From Macrococcus brunensis (GTDB lineage Bacteria > Bacillota > Bacilli > Staphylococcales > Staphylococcaceae), in assembly GCF_004359615.1 (NCBI RefSeq), contig NZ_SCWA01000001.1:1-64000 (forward strand): 64,000 nucleotides of DNA, given 5' to 3'. Position numbers and translations under genes: made by a program. Every line of letters starts with the position of its first letter. Position 1 is the stretch's first letter. The notes under the pieces were generated by a model. It did no database searches, was not told the origin of the DNA, and was given only the letters and a program-made list of their open reading frames with translations. Of this stretch, positions 7,972 through 19,687 are shown piece after piece.

Positions 7972-8235
7972 ATGATAGATATGTTCTTATATGATGACTC
8001 AGAGAAGGCGAATGTCCGCTTCGTCAGTTTTCTCGGCGAATCTCGTCACGATTTAACACTTATCCAGACTGACCGGCATTATGGCAAAACCATTGTGTTG
8101 AATACACAGTCCAATAAATTCGGTATAATCGGTCGTGATGATCTGGAGGAAGAAGGTTATATTGCTTATGTGCTCGGTATCAGTGAAGCTGAAGCCGAAG
8201 AAGTAACAGAATTTTTAAATGACGTCATACATTAA
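7972..8235 (+). CDS. DUF3055 protein
   Basis: An 87-residue acidic cytoplasmic protein of the DUF3055 family, found in Bacillales next to yutD and yutE. The sequence alternates beta strands and a C-terminal helix rich in glutamate (SEAEAEEVTEFL); there is no catalytic motif I can name. The start at 7972 follows CGGAGGG by six bases; an upstream in-frame ATG at 7954 has no ribosome binding site. It is divergent from the DUF86 gene and convergent with yutD. Function unknown. Confidence 0.75.
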   Translation: MIDMFLYDDSEKANVRFVSFLGESRHDLTLIQTDRHYGKTIVLNTQSNKFGIIGRDDLEEEGYIAYVLGISEAEAEEVTEFLNDVIH

Positions 8236-8262
8236 AAAAAAGTAACTGCCTAGGCAGTTACT
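8236..8262 (-). terminator. Terminator of the yunF-lipA-yutD operon
   Basis: AGTAACTGCC/GGCAGTTACT is a perfect palindrome at 8241-8262, with an eight-base T run on the minus strand. The last codons of yutD (stop at 8258) are inside the stem. The plus-strand tail is poor in T, so it is weaker for the DUF3055 gene. Confidence 0.8.
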
Positions 8263-8704
8263 TTAAAAAATCTTTTAGTGTTTTACCAGTCGATAGATCC
8301 TCAGTCTCCTGAGCCGGTGTATGTTCCACCGGCTCTTCTACTTTGACTGCATCCATCTCCAGCTCTTCTACTGAAGTTTCCTTAACTTCAACTTCGACAT
8401 CTTCAGCTTCATTACGAATCACTTCATGGGCCGTCAGTCGTCTTAAGACAAAATAGGCGCAGCCGAAGTTACAGTATTCGAGCAGATAATCCTGGATGCT
8501 TGAAAATCTACGGTTGATATCCGCTTTTTTATTTTTATCTTCATAGAAACCTTTCAGACGCAGCTGCTCATAACCGATATCTCCTACTATAATAGGATAT
8601 TTATCAAGTACTTCTGAATAACGCGTCTCAAACTGTTCCTGATTGAAAGCATTCTTATGATCGACCATTATCTCAAAATAGTGATCGCCTGCTCTCACAT
8701 TCAT
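8258..8704 (-). CDS. yutD: YutD family protein (DUF1027)
   Basis: A 148-residue protein with a conserved N-terminal YutD domain (about residues 1-95, including YDKYPIIVGDIGYEQLRLKGFY-like features and an ILEYCNFGCAYFVLRR-like region) and an acidic, poorly conserved tail that is probably disordered (residues 98-148). The function is unknown. Its start codon overlaps the lipA stop by one base (TAATG), so the two are coupled, and this linkage to lipoyl synthase is conserved in Bacillales. Confidence 0.8.
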   Translation of the reverse strand: MNVRAGDHYFEIMVDHKNAFNQEQFETRYSEVLDKYPIIVGDIGYEQLRLKGFYEDKNKKADINRRFSSIQDYLLEYCNFGCAYFVLRRLTAHEVIRNEAEDVEVEVKETSVEELEMDAVKVEEPVEHTPAQETEDLSTGKTLKDFLK

Positions 8705-9609
8705 TAAGCTTCTCCGAGTGCCTGACGTTGTTTCGCTGCTTCATTTACCTGCTCGTCTGCATGGTAAGAACTACGTACCATAGGACCAGCCTGACAGTGT
8801 TTGAAACCTTTATCCATCGCGATTTTACGCAGTTTACCGAATTCAAGCGGTGAATAATATTTCTGAACTTTGATATGTTTACGAGAAGGCTGTAAGTACT
8901 GACCAATTGTCATGATGTCCACGTCATTTGCACGCAGGTCATCCATTACTTCAAGGATTTCGTCCCAAGTCTCTCCTAAGCCGACCATCAGACTTGATTT
9001 AGTCGGAATATCCGGCTGCAGTTCTTTAGAACGACGCAGTACTTCAAGAGAGCGGTCATAAGTTGCACGCGCACGAACTCTTGGCGTCAATCTACGGACT
9101 GTTTCGATATTATGATTCAGAATATCAGGACGCGCATTCATGAGGCGCTCCCAGTTATCAAAGCTGCCGCCCATATCTGATGGAAGCACTTCGATTGTTG
9201 TATAAGGATTGCGTTCACGTACTTTACGAATCGTCTCTGCATAGACTTCAGAACCACCGTCTTTTAAGTCATCACGGGCAACTGCTGTGATAACCACGTG
9301 TTTTAAGTTCATCAGTTCTACTGATTCTGCTACACGTTCCGGTTCATTTAAGTCAAGTTCGTTCGGCAGGCCCGTCTTAACTGCACAGAAACGGCACGCA
9401 CGTGTACAGACTGCACCGAGAATCATGAAAGTCGCAGTACGACGTTCACCCCAGCACTCATGGATATTCGGACATTTTGCTTCCTCACATACCGTATGCA
9501 GGTTTTTCTCGCGCATCATTTTCTTAAGTCCTGTATAGTTCTGGTTCGTATTAAGCTTTATTTTTAACCATTCAGGTTTTCTCAAAATCTCTTCATTTCT
9601 TGTCGCCAC
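8704..9609 (-). CDS. lipA: Lipoyl synthase
   Basis: A 301-residue radical SAM enzyme that inserts two sulfur atoms into octanoyl groups on carrier proteins such as GcvH or E2 subunits. The auxiliary cluster motif C-x4-C-x5-C ([12 protein letters not shown], near residue 41) and the radical SAM motif C-x3-C-x2-C (CTRACRFC) are both present, as is the C-terminal R-S-S-Y. Translation starts at GTG 9609, eight bases after GGAGGG. It lies 61 bases after yunD. The gcvH gene at 24147 encodes one likely substrate, and the suf operon at 15292 likely supplies the clusters. Confidence 0.95.
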   Translation of the reverse strand: MATRNEEILRKPEWLKIKLNTNQNYTGLKKMMREKNLHTVCEEAKCPNIHECWGERRTATFMILGAVCTRACRFCAVKTGLPNELDLNEPERVAESVELMNLKHVVITAVARDDLKDGGSEVYAETIRKVRERNPYTTIEVLPSDMGGSFDNWERLMNARPDILNHNIETVRRLTPRVRARATYDRSLEVLRRSKELQPDIPTKSSLMVGLGETWDEILEVMDDLRANDVDIMTIGQYLQPSRKHIKVQKYYSPLEFGKLRKIAMDKGFKHCQAGPMVRSSYHADEQVNEAAKQRQALGEA

Positions 9610-9670
9610 AATACATCCCTCCGATATCCATTAATTATAACTCAAAGTCATTTAAAATAAAATGTCCGGC

Positions 9671-10984
9671 TCATGAAAATCTTCTATTAAGTGCCAGCTC
9701 CATGACATCCCGCAGAAACTCAGGCATAAAGTATTCTTTTTCGTTTTGAACGAACTGCGGAAAAAAACGTCCAAACGTATACATATCAAGGGTCGCCAGT
9801 GTATAAGACTTGTGGTCATCCACTGGCTGATCGCCTACAAAAAACTTACGTTCAGACTGAATATAACCGATATGATCCGTCACATACATACCGAAGACGT
9901 CGCCTCTGTAGCCAAATCCTTTGACGATTTCATCACGGAACTCATGCTTACTGCTCATGGCGATGACTTCTTTCAGTTCTCGTCCGGACAGCGTGATGTT
10001 AACAGGATTGATCGGATGCGGCAGCATCTTATGCAGGTCATATTTGGTTAAACTGTCGCCTTCGTAACCTTGCACGATCAGCCCTGAATTAATCAATGCG
10101 CAGTCTGCATCCAGTTCCACTCTCAGCTCATTTGCCAGGAGTGCTGTCGCGTATGATGCACTATACAGTCGTCTCGGCAGACTGACCGGACTTTGATGGA
10201 TGACTTCGCTGAGAAGTGCACGGCCATCCTCATAATAATGATCTTCACTATTCGCCAGTTCATCTGTTTCAATCAGTCTCGCGTCTTTTTGAACAAGATG
10301 ACCCTCGTCAAATTTCAGCTTGATTTCACCGATGTATTCACCATATCTACCTGCCGCACCAATCAGGACACCATTGACCCGTTCACCTTTTTCGAAATGA
10401 TGATGGGTATGAGCACCAAGAATGAGATCAATACCCGGGATTTCATCAGCAATACGACGATCAGCGAACATACCCAGATGACTCAAGATGATGACAACAT
10501 CACATTCACTACGAATTGCTTCTACCTGCTCTCGAATGGCTTCCAGCGGCTCTGTAACCTGCCAGCCGAGCGCCTTATAAAAAGGTGTGAACTCTGCTGT
10601 CGCCCCGATAAAACCGAGCTTAATTCCATTAAACTCATCGATGACATTAAGTTTGATATGACGGGGTAATCGTCCTTCCATATCGAACAAGTTGCAGCAT
10701 GTCACTTCAAAGTCTGCTTGATCATAAAGCGCATTGAAGTCATCATGCGTCAACGTGATGCCCTCATTATTCCCGACAGTTGCTACTTTGACATGCGCTT
10801 CATTCAGCAGCTCAACATTTCCTTTACCAAGTGTCCCTTCAGTATAAGGATGACTTCTGTCTACATGATCACCAAGATCGACATAATAACTATCATCTGG
10901 CCGGTCCTTCAAGTAGCGGATGATTTTATTGAATGTCGATAGATGACTGTGAATATCATTTGTATGATAAAGTTTGATTTCCAT
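9671..10984 (-). CDS. yunD: Metallophosphoesterase/5'-nucleotidase family protein (YunD-like)
   Basis: A 437-residue protein of the UshA/5'-nucleotidase family. The N-terminal metallophosphoesterase domain shows D-I-H-S-H near residue 11, G-D-H-V-D near 38, G-N-N-E near 73 and the G-A-H-T-H metal site near 210; the C-terminal 5'-nucleotidase domain follows from about residue 255. No signal peptide is visible, so it should act in the cytoplasm, unlike secreted UshA. Thirteen bases separate it from yunE. Homologues hydrolyse nucleotides; the substrate here is not known. Confidence 0.85.
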   Translation of the reverse strand: MEIKLYHTNDIHSHLSTFNKIIRYLKDRPDDSYYVDLGDHVDRSHPYTEGTLGKGNVELLNEAHVKVATVGNNEGITLTHDDFNALYDQADFEVTCCNLFDMEGRLPRHIKLNVIDEFNGIKLGFIGATAEFTPFYKALGWQVTEPLEAIREQVEAIRSECDVVIILSHLGMFADRRIADEIPGIDLILGAHTHHHFEKGERVNGVLIGAAGRYGEYIGEIKLKFDEGHLVQKDARLIETDELANSEDHYYEDGRALLSEVIHQSPVSLPRRLYSASYATALLANELRVELDADCALINSGLIVQGYEGDSLTKYDLHKMLPHPINPVNITLSGRELKEVIAMSSKHEFRDEIVKGFGYRGDVFGMYVTDHIGYIQSERKFFVGDQPVDDHKSYTLATLDMYTFGRFFPQFVQNEKEYFMPEFLRDVMELALNRRFS

Positions 10985-10997
10985 TTTAATCTCCCCT

Positions 10998-11816
10998 TTA
11001 GATCATGCTTTTTATGATCAGATAGACACCGAGTGCCAGCATGATAAGTCTCAGTATCAGAACGACTGTCTCTGATTTTGCGCGTCTATTGATCTGTACA
11101 CCAATTGTCGCACCGATAAAACTGGAAATGACCAGAATAATCGCATAATGCCAGATAACATTTCCCAGTACGATATGGCTGATAGCACCAGACAGACTGG
11201 AGAATAAGATCATCAGCATACTGGTGCCGACTGCGATATGCGGCGGGAATCTGAACGCGATAATCATCAGCGGTGTCATCAGTGCGCCGCCCCCAATACC
11301 AAACAAACCGGTCAGACAGCCGACAAAAAACGTTGCAATGACCGCAGGAACAGGTGCAATACTGTATTCATAGGTCTGCCCTTTCGCATCAGTGAACGTG
11401 CGCATGCGTTCTGGATTCTGAAAAAGCTTGATCGGTTTAATTTTATCCCGGAACATCAGCACGATACTCATGAAAATCATCAACAATCCGAAGTAGAGAT
11501 TAAAGCTTTTTAATGTCAGAAAATGACTGAGGTATGCACCTACGATTGCGCCTGGAATAATACCAATTAAAAACAGAAATCCTGACTTGATATCGACTTG
11601 TTTTGCTTTAATATAACCGATTGAAGCAGATAATCCGGTCGCAATGAGGATGACGGTCGACGTCCCAATCGCTGTCTGCGGGGTGATGCCCGCTAAGAGC
11701 CCTGCCCCTCCTAAAAAGATCAGAGACGGTACGATAATAATGCCACCGCCAAGCCCAACTAAAGAGCCAAGAATAGCTGAGCCGACGCCAAGTAATATAA
11801 GTAGTACGATAGACAT
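10998..11816 (-). CDS. yunE: TSUP family membrane transporter (TauE/SafE, YunE-like)
   Basis: A 272-residue integral membrane protein with about eight hydrophobic segments and the duplicated TSUP pattern: GSLVGLGGGIIIVP near the N-terminus and GLFGIGGGALMTP in the second half. Family members export sulfite, sulfonates or related anions, but this member's substrate is unknown. The start at 11816 follows AAGGAGGACAAG. It lies between the DUF72 gene (10-base gap) and yunD, as in the Bacillus yunDEF cluster. Confidence 0.8.
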   Translation of the reverse strand: MSIVLLILLGVGSAILGSLVGLGGGIIIVPSLIFLGGAGLLAGITPQTAIGTSTVILIATGLSASIGYIKAKQVDIKSGFLFLIGIIPGAIVGAYLSHFLTLKSFNLYFGLLMIFMSIVLMFRDKIKPIKLFQNPERMRTFTDAKGQTYEYSIAPVPAVIATFFVGCLTGLFGIGGGALMTPLMIIAFRFPPHIAVGTSMLMILFSSLSGAISHIVLGNVIWHYAIILVISSFIGATIGVQINRRAKSETVVLILRLIMLALGVYLIIKSMI

Positions 11817-11826
11817 CTTGTCCTCC

Positions 11827-12678
11827 TTAGAACAGCGACAGCTGCTGTGCATTCAAATGATCATAATCAATTCCCAGAATCTCTTTCATCCGCAAGGCAT
11901 TACCTGCTGCGTGTCCACCTGAGTTGTTATTGAAGATGACATACACTTCTTCTGCTTTCTGATCGAGTATTCTGAACTTCGCTGCCAGACCCTGCAATTC
12001 TTCCTCATTATATTCGTATAAATAGCGAACATCCCGCCATTCCTGATCCGACATATCTTTCTTTGTCCAGCCTGCAACATTTCTGCCATGCAGTCTGACA
12101 AGCGAAATCGGGTGCGTCACCCTATTCACCATCGGAATTGAACCGTGACCACTCTGCGGTTCGTCGCAGACAGAATGAATCAGTTTATTCTCATAAAGAA
12201 AATGCAGTGTATTTTCTGTCATCTCCCCCGTAAACCAGCTATCATGACGAAATTCGATAGCGATAGGCATTTCTCGCAAGTGCTGCTTCAAATATAGTAT
12301 ATAATTAATGTTCTGGGTATTACAGTCAAACCAGGGTGGGAACTGAACCAGTACCATAGCGAGCCGGTCTTCTTCAATCAACGGACCCACCATCAAGTTA
12401 AACTGTTCAATCAGCTGGATTCTTGTATCTGCATACTGCTCTACTTCTGCATGTCCAGACAATGCCTGGTGGATTTTAACGACGAACTTGAAACGGTCCG
12501 GCGTCTCACTGATCCATTTACGTATATTTCGTTCTGGCTGCACGGCATAATAACTCGCATCCAGTTCTACAGTCGGAAAATAACTGCCATATGTATACAA
12601 TTTATCTTTTTTATTCGCCAGTTCAGGATATAATGTATCATGATCCGACCAGGCGGTTAATCCTATATTTATCATCAT
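11827..12678 (-). CDS. yunF: DUF72 family protein (YunF-like)
   Basis: A protein of about 283 residues with a TIM-barrel-like DUF72 domain; NIGLTAWSDHDTLYP at the start and VELDASYYAVQPE, VQFPPWF and IEFRHDSW further in are family hallmarks. The biochemical role is unknown. The start is ambiguous between ATGs at 12678 and 12675; the only ribosome binding site is a weak AGGTGAT. It is the first gene of the yunF-yunE-yunD-lipA-yutD run and is divergent from fetA. Confidence 0.75.
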   Translation of the reverse strand: MMINIGLTAWSDHDTLYPELANKKDKLYTYGSYFPTVELDASYYAVQPERNIRKWISETPDRFKFVVKIHQALSGHAEVEQYADTRIQLIEQFNLMVGPLIEEDRLAMVLVQFPPWFDCNTQNINYILYLKQHLREMPIAIEFRHDSWFTGEMTENTLHFLYENKLIHSVCDEPQSGHGSIPMVNRVTHPISLVRLHGRNVAGWTKKDMSDQEWRDVRYLYEYNEEELQGLAAKFRILDQKAEEVYVIFNNNSGGHAAGNALRMKEILGIDYDHLNAQQLSLF

Positions 12679-12738
12679 TATCACCTAGCCTAATCATATC
12701 ATAAGTAGGCATGACACTCCCTAGAAAGGAACCTTAAA

Positions 12739-13455
12739 ATGACGACCATCCAATTTGAGAAAATTAATGTTATTCGTAATGATCATCATATTCTGCATGA
12801 CATTTCCTGCCTGTTTCCTTCCGCTACAATCACCGCACTCATCGGGCCATCAGGTGCAGGCAAAACGACTCTACTTAAACTACTGAACGGACTGCATAGC
12901 CCGACTTCAGGAGAAATTTATTTCAATGACAAACCTGTATCCACTATGAACCTGCTGGACCTTAGACGCCATGCCGGCATGGCTCTGCAGAGTGCGCCGA
13001 TGCTGCCAGGTACTGTCTTTGATAATCTTAATCTCCCAAGAACCATTGCTGGAGATGCACTAAAAGAAGAAGAAGCGGTCCGTCTCCTCGCGCAGGTTGA
13101 TTTAGAAGATGTGCCATTGACACAGGACATCAAATCATTATCAGGGGGCCAGCGTCAGCGTCTGTCTATCGCACGCACACTCGTCAATCAACCACGCGTT
13201 CTTCTGCTCGATGAAATCACTTCGAGCCTGGATCCAAGAAGTGTGAAAGAAGTGGAAAAACTTATCCATTCTATTCATAAGAGTCAGCAAGTCACCATTA
13301 TCTGGATTACGCATGACGTTGATCAGGCAGTCCGTGCGACAGACCGCTATATTATGCTGAAAGACGGTCGTGTAGAACATACAGGTGACTCTAATACGCT
13401 GCTGCATAGTGACGTTCCAGCGGTCAGAGAATTTATTGAAGGAGAAGAACTATGA
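12739..13455 (+). CDS. fetA: ABC transporter ATP-binding protein, FetA-like
   Basis: A 238-residue ATPase with Walker A G-P-S-G-A-G-K-T-T near residue 36, signature L-S-G-G-Q-R-Q-R near 134, Walker B L-L-L-D-E-I-T-S near 154 and the switch histidine in WITHD. It overlaps the permease gene by four bases (ATGA). The permease belongs to the UPF0014/FetB family, so the pair probably exports iron or another metal ion and supports oxidative-stress tolerance, as shown for E. coli FetAB. The substrate assignment in Gram-positives is inference. AAAGGAACC precedes the ATG. Confidence 0.8.
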   Translation: MTTIQFEKINVIRNDHHILHDISCLFPSATITALIGPSGAGKTTLLKLLNGLHSPTSGEIYFNDKPVSTMNLLDLRRHAGMALQSAPMLPGTVFDNLNLPRTIAGDALKEEEAVRLLAQVDLEDVPLTQDIKSLSGGQRQRLSIARTLVNQPRVLLLDEITSSLDPRSVKEVEKLIHSIHKSQQVTIIWITHDVDQAVRATDRYIMLKDGRVEHTGDSNTLLHSDVPAVREFIEGEEL

Positions 13456-14210
13456 CCATTCTACAGCTTAGTCTGACGATCATCTTCGTCATTATTCCTT
13501 TAGTCCTGAGCGCTTACTTGAAACTCGGTCTTGAAAAAGATATTGTCATTGCAACTATACGCAGTACTATTCAGCTCTTTATCGTCGGCTATATTCTGAC
13601 ATTTGTCTTTGAAGGTAATCATCCCATCTATATTCTGCTGATGATTTTGCTGATGATCACAGCAGCGACCCAGAATATCATTAAAAAAGGCAAGGGCATC
13701 AAAGGCATCACGTGGAAAATAGTTGTGACACTGGTCACGGTGGAAGTGATAACGATGGGCATCATGCTCGGCTTCCATATCATTCCGTTTGAAGCACGAT
13801 ATGTCATTCCTATCAGCGGTATGGTTATCGGTAACTCTATGGTTCTATCTCTTCTGTTCCTGAATCGCTTCTTAAGTGAAATTCGCAATAACGATGAACA
13901 GATTGAACTAATCTTATCACTCGGAGGTACGAATAAACAGGCGATTCATAGAAGTCTGATGTCCGCTATTAAAAGCTCGATGATACCGACGATTGAAAGC
14001 CAGAAAACGATGGGTCTTGTACAACTTCCGGGTATGATGAGCGGGCAGATTATAGGTGGGGCAGACCCTATTGTAGCCGTTCAGTTCCAGCTGCTCATTC
14101 TTTTCCTGCTGTTAACTGCAGCCACCTTATCAAGTGTGATGGTTGGCTTCTTAAGCTATCCGACACTGTTCAATGAAAAAGAACAATATCTAGGTGAATA
14201 TCAAAAATAA
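13452..14210 (+). CDS. fetB: ABC transporter permease, FetB-like (UPF0014)
   Basis: A 252-residue integral membrane protein with about seven hydrophobic helices. The motifs IRSTIQLFIVGY and RYVIPISGMVIGNSM, and the QLPGMMSGQIIGGADP loop near residue 190, are typical of the UPF0014/FetB family. It starts inside the fetA stop region and would form the membrane channel of the exporter. A shared terminator follows directly. Normal family length. Confidence 0.8.
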   Translation: MTILQLSLTIIFVIIPLVLSAYLKLGLEKDIVIATIRSTIQLFIVGYILTFVFEGNHPIYILLMILLMITAATQNIIKKGKGIKGITWKIVVTLVTVEVITMGIMLGFHIIPFEARYVIPISGMVIGNSMVLSLLFLNRFLSEIRNNDEQIELILSLGGTNKQAIHRSLMSAIKSSMIPTIESQKTMGLVQLPGMMSGQIIGGADPIVAVQFQLLILFLLLTAATLSSVMVGFLSYPTLFNEKEQYLGEYQK

Positions 14211-14236
14211 AGGACTGAACTATTTTGTTCAGTCCT
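14211..14236. terminator. Terminator between fetB and corA
   Basis: AGGACTGAAC, 6-base loop, GTTCAGTCCT. The minus-strand tail TTTATTTTTG is better than the plus-strand one, but both convergent genes end here. Confidence 0.8.
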
Positions 14237-14240
14237 TCTG

Positions 14241-15167
14241 CTATTTAAAGATGTTCTTCTTGACGAGAAATACATAAGTCAACGCCATCAGAATGAGCGC
14301 AACTGATACTGTGCCTAACCACGTCAACTCCGGCAGATCAACGTTCATACCGAAGAAACTGAAGACAAGTGTCGGTAAAGTCAGGAACACTGTCACTAAA
14401 GTGAGAAGCCGCATGATATTATTCATTTCATTACCGATAAGTGAAGAATAAGAGCCAGCGATACTCTCAAGGATATTCGTATACAGCTCGGTTGTGCTTA
14501 AAGCCTGTGTATTCTCAATCATCAAGTCTTCAAGGAGTTCCTTATCATCATCATAAAGCTTGATTGAACGGGAACGGAATATCCGTTTAATCGTATCTCC
14601 GTTGGCCGTCAGTGAGGTCAGGAAGTATACTAAACTTTTCTCAAGCTCCATCAGTTCATAGAGCTGCTTATTCGTCAGTGACGTTCTTAAGTTACTCTCA
14701 ATCCGGAGACGTTCACGGTTCAGACGCTTCAGTGTATTATTGTACATCGTCGCGACGGTGAACAGCACTTCCAGCAGGAATCTCGACTTCATGCGCAGAT
14801 CAAAACGACGATTCATCAGTTTGTTGAACATCTCATGTTCACGAGAACAAATCGTGATGATATACCCTTTACTTAAGATAATCCCGATTGGTACAGTGAT
14901 ATATGATAAAGTCTGCTTGATGTTTTCATCTATAATCGGGAAGTCATTGATGATCAATGTACTATTTGTTTCTTCATCATATTCAATACGGGCACTTTCT
15001 TCAGGATCAAGCGGATCTTCCAGAAATTCTATCGGGATATTAAAATACTCCGCTACTTCTTCCATCTCATCTCGGGATGGTTGTGTCATGTTGATCCAGT
15101 TATTCGGCTGGAATCGTTCTGCCTTAATGATTGTTCCCTCTTCTGAATTAATAAATGTTTGAATCAT
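14241..15167 (-). CDS. corA: CorA-family divalent cation (Mg2+/Co2+) transporter
   Basis: A 308-residue inner membrane channel. A large cytoplasmic N-terminal domain (about 1-240) with long helices is followed by two C-terminal transmembrane helices, the first ending in the selectivity motif G-M-N (FFGMNVDLPE) and the second followed by a short basic tail (VKKNIFK). These features are diagnostic of CorA. GGAG before the ATG supports the start. No magnesium riboswitch is visible in the short leader. Whether it moves Mg2+, Co2+ or Zn2+ cannot be told from sequence. Confidence 0.85.
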   Translation of the reverse strand: MIQTFINSEEGTIIKAERFQPNNWINMTQPSRDEMEEVAEYFNIPIEFLEDPLDPEESARIEYDEETNSTLIINDFPIIDENIKQTLSYITVPIGIILSKGYIITICSREHEMFNKLMNRRFDLRMKSRFLLEVLFTVATMYNNTLKRLNRERLRIESNLRTSLTNKQLYELMELEKSLVYFLTSLTANGDTIKRIFRSRSIKLYDDDKELLEDLMIENTQALSTTELYTNILESIAGSYSSLIGNEMNNIMRLLTLVTVFLTLPTLVFSFFGMNVDLPELTWLGTVSVALILMALTYVFLVKKNIFK

Positions 15168-15253
15168 AAGATGTCTCCTTTCTTTCTGTCGTCGTTAACA
15201 TAAAAATCTTAACGCAATTTCGCTAATAAAGATACCATATTTTTCACAAACTA

Positions 15254-15284
15254 AAAAAAGACGAGTAGGATACTCGTCTTTTTT
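15254..15284. terminator. Terminator of the suf operon
   Basis: AGACGAGTA, GGA loop, TACTCGTCT, with six or more T residues on each strand. It ends the minus-strand suf operon after sufB. Confidence 0.9.
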
Positions 15285-15291
15285 GTATGGA

Positions 15292-16689
15292 TTAACCGAT
15301 TGACCCTTCCATCTCGAACTTGATGAGACGGTTCATCTCTACTGCATATTCCATCGGTAATTCTTTTGTGAATGGTTCGATGAAGCCCATAACGATCATT
15401 TCAGTTGCTTCTTCTTCTGAGATACCACGGCTCATGAGATAGAATAACTGTTCTTCAGATACTTTAGAAACTTTAGCTTCATGTTCTAAAGAGATGTTGT
15501 CGTTCATGACTTCGTTGTAAGGAATGGTATCAGAAGTTGACGCGTTATCCATGATCAATGTGTCACATTCAATATTAGAACGTGCACCTTCAGCATCACG
15601 GCCGAAGTGAACGATACCGCGGTAAACGACTTTACCACCTTGTTTAGAAATTGATTTAGAGACGATTGTTGAAGATGTATTGGGTGCTTTATGAATCATC
15701 TTCGCACCCGCATCCTGAACTTGTCCTTTACCTGCTAAAGCGATTGATAACGTCATACCACGTGCGCCTTCGCCAAGTAAATAACATGCCGGGTATTTCA
15801 TCGTCAGTTTAGAACCGATATTACCATCAATCCATTCCATCGTACCGTTTTCGTAAACGAATGTACGTTTTGTAACAAGATTGAAGACGTTATTTGCCCA
15901 GTTCTGAATGGTTGTATACCGGCAGTATGCGTCTTTCTTAACGATGATCTCAACGACAGCTGAGTGTAATGAATTCGTTGTATAAACAGGAGCTGTACAG
16001 CCTTCTACGTAATGTACACTTGCGCCTTCATCTACAATAATCAGCGTACGTTCAAACTGCCCCATATTTTCTGAGTTGATACGGAAGTAAGCTTGAAGCG
16101 GTGTATCAAGTTTAACATTCTTCGGTACATAGATGAATGATCCACCTGACCATACTGCTGAGTTCAGCGCTGCAAACTTATTATCTGCAGGCGGAATAAC
16201 TGATGCAAAGTGTTCTTTAAAGATGTCTTCATTCTCACGTAATGCTGAGTCAGTATCTTTGAAGATAATGCCTTGCGCTTCTAAGTCTTCCTGCATATTA
16301 TGGTAAACAACTTCAGATTCATACTGTGCAGAGACACCTGCAAGATATTTCTGTTCTGCTTCAGGAATCCCTAATTTATCAAACGTCTGTTTGATTTCTT
16401 CAGGTACTTCATCCCAAGAACGTTCTGTATGTTCTGATGGTTTAACATAGTAAGTGATTTCATCAAAGTTCAGCTCTGATAAATCGCCGCCCCACATCGG
16501 CATCGGCATTTTGTAGAACTGTTTTAAAGATTTTAAACGGAAGTTGAGCATCCATTCAGGTTCTTCTTTCATTTTAGAGATTTCACGCACGATTTCTTCT
16601 GTCAGACCACGTTCTGAACGGAAAATCGATACATCTTTATCATGGAAACCATATTTGTAATCGCCCACATCTGGTGCTTTTTTAGCCAT
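15292..16689 (-). CDS. sufB: Fe-S cluster assembly protein SufB
   Basis: A 465-residue scaffold component of the SufBC2D complex, on which nascent 4Fe-4S clusters are built. The beta-helix core and C-terminal helical part ([18 protein letters not shown]) are typical. The start at ATG 16689 follows AAGGAG by eight bases; an upstream in-frame GTG at 16698 is too close to that site. It is the last gene of sufCDSUB, 12 bases after sufU. The protein is cytoplasmic and partners with SufC and SufD. Confidence 0.95.
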   Translation of the reverse strand: MAKKAPDVGDYKYGFHDKDVSIFRSERGLTEEIVREISKMKEEPEWMLNFRLKSLKQFYKMPMPMWGGDLSELNFDEITYYVKPSEHTERSWDEVPEEIKQTFDKLGIPEAEQKYLAGVSAQYESEVVYHNMQEDLEAQGIIFKDTDSALRENEDIFKEHFASVIPPADNKFAALNSAVWSGGSFIYVPKNVKLDTPLQAYFRINSENMGQFERTLIIVDEGASVHYVEGCTAPVYTTNSLHSAVVEIIVKKDAYCRYTTIQNWANNVFNLVTKRTFVYENGTMEWIDGNIGSKLTMKYPACYLLGEGARGMTLSIALAGKGQVQDAGAKMIHKAPNTSSTIVSKSISKQGGKVVYRGIVHFGRDAEGARSNIECDTLIMDNASTSDTIPYNEVMNDNISLEHEAKVSKVSEEQLFYLMSRGISEEEATEMIVMGFIEPFTKELPMEYAVEMNRLIKFEMEGSIG

Positions 16690-16701
16690 TTGGTTCACTC
16701 C

Positions 16702-18379
<1,678 letters not shown>

Positions 18380-19675
18380 TTATTTAATCGCTACTTTCTG
18401 CTCGATAACATCTGTCAGCTGACGACGTACCGCTTCAATCGGTAATTCATTAACAACCGGTGCTAAGAAACCATGAATCACTAAACGCTCTGCTTCTGCT
18501 TGAGAGATACCACGGCTCATCAGATAAAAGAGCTGCATAGGATCCACGCGTCCTGCTGATGCTGCGTGTCCTGCTGTTACATCATCTTCATCGATCAACA
18601 GGATTGGATTCGCATCACCGCGAGATTTCTCTGATAACATGAGTACACGAGATTCCTGCTGAGCATCTGCTTTAGTTGCACCATGTTTGATATAACCGAT
18701 ACCATTAAAGATTGATGATGCGGCATCTTTCATGACACCGTGCTTCAGAATATGACCGACAGAGTTTTTACCATATTGAATAATCTGAGTCGTAAAGTTC
18801 AGTTTCTGTTCACCGCGACCGACTACAACAGTTTTTAAGTTACTTGTTGAGTTATCACCCATTAAGTAAGTCGTATTATCGTTGATTGTGTCACCGTCGT
18901 TCATCAGACCAAGTGACCAGTCAATCGTTGCATCTTTATGTGCAATACCGCGACGGATAACATGTCCAGTAAAGCCTTTCGCTAAGAAATCAACCGTGCC
19001 GTAAGTGATTTTAGCATTATCATTCGCGATAACTTCAGAAATCACGTTCAGTTGTCCAGCTGCTTCTTCTACTGTTGATAAATAGTTCTCGACATAAGTC
19101 ACTTCAGAACCTGTATCCGCTACAATCAGTAAATGGTTGAAAAGGTTCGCTTCTTTATCATCATGTAAGACAACCATCTGAATGGGTGACTCAATGACCA
19201 CATTTTTAGGTACGTAGATGAAGAGTCCACCGTTCAGCAGTGCTGCATGAAGAGCCGTTAAACGATGTTCATCGACTTTAACGCCTTCAGTCATGAAGTA
19301 CTTCTGAACAAGTTCAGCGTGCTCTGCCATCGCAGAATGAATGTCTTTAATGATGACACCCTGCTCTGCTAATTTGTCGTTTACTTTTAGGAAAGCAGGC
19401 GTGTTGTTATGTTGAACGTACAGGTTTTCTACCGCTTCAACATCAATGATTGATTTCACTTCTTCAGGCAGAGCGTCTGTACCGTCAAAAGTATCGCTAT
19501 CCGCTGCGTGGTAAGTCACGTCAAAATTCCAGCGGTCCAGTCTCGTTTTATCAGGTTTAGGCATATCGATAGAATCTAAACGGTTAAACGCATCTTCACG
19601 AATAGCCGTCATCCATGAAGGTTCATTTTTTGATTGTGATAAACCTTTGATTTGTTCTAAGTTGATGTCACTCAT
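18380..19675 (-). CDS. sufD: Fe-S cluster assembly protein SufD
   Basis: A 431-residue paralogue of SufB that forms the SufBC2D complex. It shares the beta-helix core and the C-terminal MSRGISQAEAERLVIHGF segment with SufB. The histidine of the GHAASAGRVDP region, important for iron handling in the family, is present. AAGGAGG precedes the ATG, and sufC ends 12 bases upstream. It is the second gene of the operon. Confidence 0.93.
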   Translation of the reverse strand: MSDINLEQIKGLSQSKNEPSWMTAIREDAFNRLDSIDMPKPDKTRLDRWNFDVTYHAADSDTFDGTDALPEEVKSIIDVEAVENLYVQHNNTPAFLKVNDKLAEQGVIIKDIHSAMAEHAELVQKYFMTEGVKVDEHRLTALHAALLNGGLFIYVPKNVVIESPIQMVVLHDDKEANLFNHLLIVADTGSEVTYVENYLSTVEEAAGQLNVISEVIANDNAKITYGTVDFLAKGFTGHVIRRGIAHKDATIDWSLGLMNDGDTINDNTTYLMGDNSTSNLKTVVVGRGEQKLNFTTQIIQYGKNSVGHILKHGVMKDAASSIFNGIGYIKHGATKADAQQESRVLMLSEKSRGDANPILLIDEDDVTAGHAASAGRVDPMQLFYLMSRGISQAEAERLVIHGFLAPVVNELPIEAVRRQLTDVIEQKVAIK

Positions 19676-19687
19676 TTCAGTTCCTCC

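Noticed and set aside
10193-10669. 158-codon frame opposite yunD
   Set aside because: No ribosome binding site, and it lies wholly within a conserved metallophosphoesterase gene.
14740-15162. 140-codon frame opposite corA
   Set aside because: Shadow of the conserved CorA coding sequence; Ser-rich and without start signals.
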